Source: Arthrobacter globiformis
Lineage (GTDB): Bacteria; Actinomycetota; Actinomycetes; Actinomycetales; Micrococcaceae
Assembly: GCF_003261175.1 (NCBI RefSeq)
Contig: NZ_QLNP01000095.1
Coordinates: 1-64,000 of the forward strand
Length of the DNA: 64,000 nucleotides
Reading direction: 5' to 3'
A program made the translations under genes and the position numbers. Within the stretch, counting starts at the first letter, position 1; every line of letters begins with the position of its first letter. A model generated the notes under the pieces. It ran no database searches and was not told the origin of the DNA. It saw nothing but the letters and a program-made list of their open reading frames with translations. This document shows, in pieces, positions 61,386 through 64,000 of this stretch.

Positions 61386-61799
61386 TCAAGACGCCATGGC
61401 GTTCTGGACCGTCCCTGCCCGGCGGCTGGGGTGCGTGAGATGCGCGACGTCCGCGAGGGCTTTCTGCAGGTGCGGAAGCTGGCGTTCGATGTCCCTAGCG
61501 ACGTCTGTTGCGACGGCCCAGTCAGCCAAGGCCAACTCGAGTTCGCTGCAGAGCTGGTTCATTCTTAGCGCCCCGACGAGCCACGATTTCGTCTTCAGGC
61601 TCCGTGCGGCATCCAGCACCAGATCCCTATCCAGCGCGGCAACTGTGCCGACGATCCGCTCAACGAAGCGGGGGAGGAGAGTCACGTAATCAGCGCTGAA
61701 GGACTCGGCCGCCTCCGGGGATGCCTCGTCTGCGAGTTTCCGGAGATGCTGTGCATCCAGCGTCCGTGCTCTCTCACCCAGCCGTTTCCCTCTGCGCAT
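61386..61799 (-). CDS. Hpt-like (histidine phosphotransfer) domain protein lacking the His
   Basis: The 137-residue protein resembles the Hpt four-helix bundle: LDAQHLRKLADE, FSADYVTLLPRFVERI, DAARSLKTKSWLVGALRM and LCSELE. At the site of the phospho-accepting His (xHSLK) there is Arg66, so it is unlikely to relay phosphate. GGAGGGAG precedes the ATG at 61799; the frame extends upstream to 62159 through non-conserved sequence. It lies between the two tRNA-Leu-like repeats and may be cargo of a decayed element. Confidence 0.65.
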   Translation of the reverse strand: MRRGKRLGERARTLDAQHLRKLADEASPEAAESFSADYVTLLPRFVERIVGTVAALDRDLVLDAARSLKTKSWLVGALRMNQLCSELELALADWAVATDVARDIERQLPHLQKALADVAHLTHPSRRAGTVQNAMAS

Positions 61800-62293
61800 T
61801 GCCCGACTCCCTCCACGCCCCACTGGGGCCACCGCGGCCCGAAACCGCCGGCCGGCCGTGCTATGTCGGCTGCCGTCGGCTCGATGGCCTGCTTCCTTGC
61901 ACCAGAATGGGTCGTCGCCATCAAGGATGGCGCAGCGAACGCGCGGTATGGGATCAAGAAACTGCGAATCCCGGTGATGGGTACCTATGGAGCCGGGGCC
62001 ACGGCGCTCTGCTGACTTGCTGTAGCGCCACGGGATGATCTTCGCGCCCGGGCGTGGTGCGCCGATGGCATGGTTGTGCCTGCTCGGCAGGTAGCCACTT
62101 ACTTCGTCCCGGTGGATGATCCAGGTTGTGTCGATGGCGAGGCAGGCGCTAAGTTCCACCCGGACGTACTAGGTAACGGAACCACTTTTTTCTTGCTTCG
62201 GCAGTGCCACAAACGGCCACTTTGTGGCGATCGCTTTGCAGATGTCGCATTTCGACACTCGGGCGGATGTGTTTGGATCCGGGAGGTTTGGGG
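61800..62293. other. Unassigned stretch between the Hpt-like gene and tRNA-Leu
   Basis: Several frames of 90-120 codons are open on both strands, but none has both a ribosome site and a family-like sequence. The right end (62173-62202) is the partner of the repeat at 61091. The stretch may be the worn interior of an inserted element. Confidence 0.45.
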
Positions 62294-62334
62294 AAACAAA
62301 AAAACCCCGGGAATCCATTGGATTCCCGGGGTTT
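62294..62334 (-). terminator. Rho-independent terminator of tRNA-Leu
   Basis: A perfect 15-bp stem (AAACCCCGGGAATCC and complement; loop ATT) is followed on the minus strand by a run of seven T. It lies about eight bases after the tRNA 3' end. This is one of the few terminators in the window with a full T tract. Confidence 0.95.
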
Positions 62335-62341
62335 CCCTTTG

Positions 62342-62424
62342 TGCGCGGAGGGGGACTTGAACCCCCACCCCCTTTCGAGGACTAGCACCTCAAGCTAGCG
62401 CGTCTGCCATTCCGCCACCCGCGC
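62342..62424 (-). tRNA. tRNA-Leu (anticodon GAG)
   Basis: An 83-base class II tRNA folds with acceptor arm GCGCGGG against TCCGCGC and discriminator A. The anticodon arm CTAGC-TTGAGGT-GCTAG shows GAG. There is a long variable arm and the T arm GGGGGTTCAAGTCCCCC. The CCA end is not encoded. Confidence 0.96.
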
Positions 62425-62616
62425 AGGTGGTATTTCGGAGGACTCTCCCGCCTTTCAGCGGTTCGCATCTCTCCGAAGCAGCGAGAAAAACTCTAACACG
62501 AACTTTCCGGAAAGATGGAATCGAGTCGACTGGGTAGGCTGAACCTGGGCGTTCGGGCCGCCAAAAGCCGCGCCAACCCGCATAAATCCGCGTTTTCCCG
62601 CTACAAGGAGTGATCA

Positions 62617-63921
62617 ATGACACAGATCCGGCCAGAGGATGAAGTCGTCACCATCTGCCAGGAGCTCATCCGCATCGATTCATCCAACTACGGGGACGGC
62701 TCAGGTCCCGGCGAACGTGCCGCGGCCGAATACACCGCCGGCCTGATCAGTGAAGTGGGGCTCGACGCCGAGATCTTCGAGTCGGAGCCTGGCCGGGCCA
62801 GCGTTGTCACCCGCATGGCAGGGGAGGACCCCTCCGCAAGCGCCCTCGTGGTCCACGGCCACCTGGACGTGGTGCCCGCCCTCCGTGAGCAGTGGTCTGT
62901 GGACCCGTTTGGCGCCGAACTCAAGGACGGTCTGATCTGGGGCCGCGGCGCGGTGGACATGAAGGACATGGACGCCATGATCCTGTCCGTCCTGCGAGAC
63001 TTTGCCCGCACTGGCCGCAAGCCGAAGCGGGACATCATCTTCGCGTTCTTCGCGGATGAGGAAGCCGGCGGCGTTCACGGTTCCCAGTTCGCGGTGAAGC
63101 ACCGGCCCGAACTGTTCGAGGGGGCCACGGAGGCCATCTCCGAAGTGGGCGGATTCTCCGCCACCATCGGCGGCCAGCGCACGTACCTCCTCCAGACGGC
63201 GGAGAAGGGCATCTCGTGGCTGCGCCTCGTGGCCCATGGCCGCGCCGGCCACGGGTCCCAGATCAGCACGGACAACGCCATTACACGGCTCGCCGCCGCC
63301 GTGACCCGCATCGGCGAGCACGATTGGCCCATCGAGCTGACGGCCACCACACGCCAGTTCCTCGACGGCGTGACCGAACTGACCGGCGTCGAGTTTGATC
63401 CCGACAACCCCGACAGGCTGCTGAAGGAACTGGGCACTGTGGCACGCTTCGTGGGCGCCACGCTGCAGAACACCTCCAACCCCACACTCCTGCGGGGCGG
63501 CTACAAGCACAACGTCATTCCCGAATCGGCCGAGGCGCTGGTTGACTGCCGGACACTGCCGGGCCAGCAGGAGCACGTTTTGGAGATCGTCCGGGAACTG
63601 GCGGGCAGCGGCGTGGACGTCAGCTACGTCCACCAGGATGTCTCCCTGGAAGTCCCGTTCTCCGGCAACCTCGTAGACTCGATGATCGACGCCCTTCACT
63701 CGGAGGACCCCGGCGCGAAGGTCCTGCCCTACACGCTGTCCGGCGGCACCGACAACAAGGCGCTCAGCAAGCTCGGCATCACAGGCTATGGGTTCGCGCC
63801 CCTTCAGCTGCCGGACGACCTCGACTTCACCGGCATGTTCCACGGCGTTGACGAGCGCGTCCCGGCCGATTCCTTGAAGTTCGGGGCAAGCGTCCTGAAC
63901 ACGCTGCTCACCAACTACTGA
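62617..63921 (+). CDS. M20-family peptidase/deacylase
   Basis: The 434-residue metallopeptidase has the M20 zinc ligands: His82 and catalytic Asp84 (HGHLDVVP), Asp114 (GAVDMKDMDA), Glu148/Glu149 (FADEEAGG) and a C-terminal His in FHGVDERV. The dimerisation domain with HGRAGHGSQ lies between. It is probably a cytoplasmic dipeptidase or N-acyl amino-acid hydrolase. AAGGAG lies before the ATG. The next gene starts nine bases after its stop. Confidence 0.92.
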   Translation: MTQIRPEDEVVTICQELIRIDSSNYGDGSGPGERAAAEYTAGLISEVGLDAEIFESEPGRASVVTRMAGEDPSASALVVHGHLDVVPALREQWSVDPFGAELKDGLIWGRGAVDMKDMDAMILSVLRDFARTGRKPKRDIIFAFFADEEAGGVHGSQFAVKHRPELFEGATEAISEVGGFSATIGGQRTYLLQTAEKGISWLRLVAHGRAGHGSQISTDNAITRLAAAVTRIGEHDWPIELTATTRQFLDGVTELTGVEFDPDNPDRLLKELGTVARFVGATLQNTSNPTLLRGGYKHNVIPESAEALVDCRTLPGQQEHVLEIVRELAGSGVDVSYVHQDVSLEVPFSGNLVDSMIDALHSEDPGAKVLPYTLSGGTDNKALSKLGITGYGFAPLQLPDDLDFTGMFHGVDERVPADSLKFGASVLNTLLTNY

Positions 63922-63929
63922 GGACGCGA

Positions 63930-64000
63930 GTGGACCCCCAAACACCCCCGAACCCGGACCCGGAACGGCTGCTGCCTGACGACCTGCTCGAGCGGATCCG
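63930..64000 (+). CDS. 5' end of a gene, possibly acyl-CoA dehydrogenase (truncated by window)
   Basis: A GTG at 63930 with GAGGA five bases upstream opens a frame to the window end, reading MDPQTPPNPDPERLLP then DDLLERIR. The phrase LLPDDLLERIR is common at the N-terminus of one group of actinobacterial acyl-CoA dehydrogenases, but 23 residues are too few for a firm call. Likely co-transcribed with the M20 peptidase gene. Confidence 0.55.
   Translation, partial: MDPQTPPNPDPERLLPDDLLERI

Noticed and set aside
61800-62159. N-terminal extension of the Hpt-like frame to 62159
   Set aside because: The extra 120 residues lack any pattern, and the ATG at 61799 has a strong ribosome site.

Overview
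The window is high-GC actinobacterial chromosome, most probably from a member of the Micrococcaceae close to Arthrobacter or Pseudarthrobacter. Pointers are a DUF222/HNH (13E12-type) gene, DUF3099, a GlgM-type glycogen synthase divergent from glgC, a two-domain FabG4-like reductase, a type B L31 gene and frequent GTG/TTG starts. Genes are densely packed on both strands. There is no CRISPR array, no intact insertion sequence, no prophage and no rRNA operon.

Layout. 1-5.4 kb: an HNH gene cut by the window edge, a pentapeptide-repeat protein, a RibD/DHFR-like reductase, and a leftward cluster DUF3099 - small protein - SURF1 - YbaK. 5.5-8.2 kb: fabG, a second SDR with FabI/FabL-like active-site spacing, and a double-VOC protein. 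8.3-16.9 kb: housekeeping and transport genes (serB, PAP2, MFS with a divergent CGNR gene, ABC ATPase, TauE/SafE, SpoU methyltransferase, rpmE2, a lipoate ligase with inverted domain order). 16.9-20.7 kb: pepN and a YeiH-type exporter. 20.8-24.2 kb: an overlapping ATP-grasp / alpha-E / transglutaminase operon. 24.2-26.8 kb: two tandem PNPOx-like genes behind an unusual zinc-ribbon SDR. 26.8-29.5 kb: divergent glgC/glgM.

29.6-36.1 kb is a complete fatty-acid degradation module: acyl-CoA oxidase and a TetR regulator on one strand; thiolase, FabG4-like dehydrogenase and MaoC hydratase on the other. A perfect 14+5+14 palindrome sits at the divergent promoter. 36.1-39.2 kb holds FUSC, Ecm4-type GST and M50 protease genes. 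40.5-45.4 kb reads as a tartrate/D-malate catabolic operon (LysR, dehydrogenase, dicarboxylate symporter, glycerate kinase) with two matching LysR-type sites. 46.1-52.8 kb encodes two heavy-metal-type RND permeases flanking a stub adaptor lipoprotein, preceded by a MerR-style promoter. 54.6-60.7 kb is one 2020-residue surface protein made of cadherin/Tandem-95-like and FN3 repeats. 61-62.4 kb contains an intact tRNA-Leu(GAG) and, 1.2 kb away, a degraded direct copy of its 3' end and flank. A M20 peptidase and the start of another gene end the window.

The most unusual systems are the two-permease RND locus with a minimal adaptor, the zinc-ribbon SDR that lacks the catalytic Tyr, and the ATP-grasp / alpha-E / transglutaminase operon of unknown product. 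All functions are inferred by reading; no database search was run.
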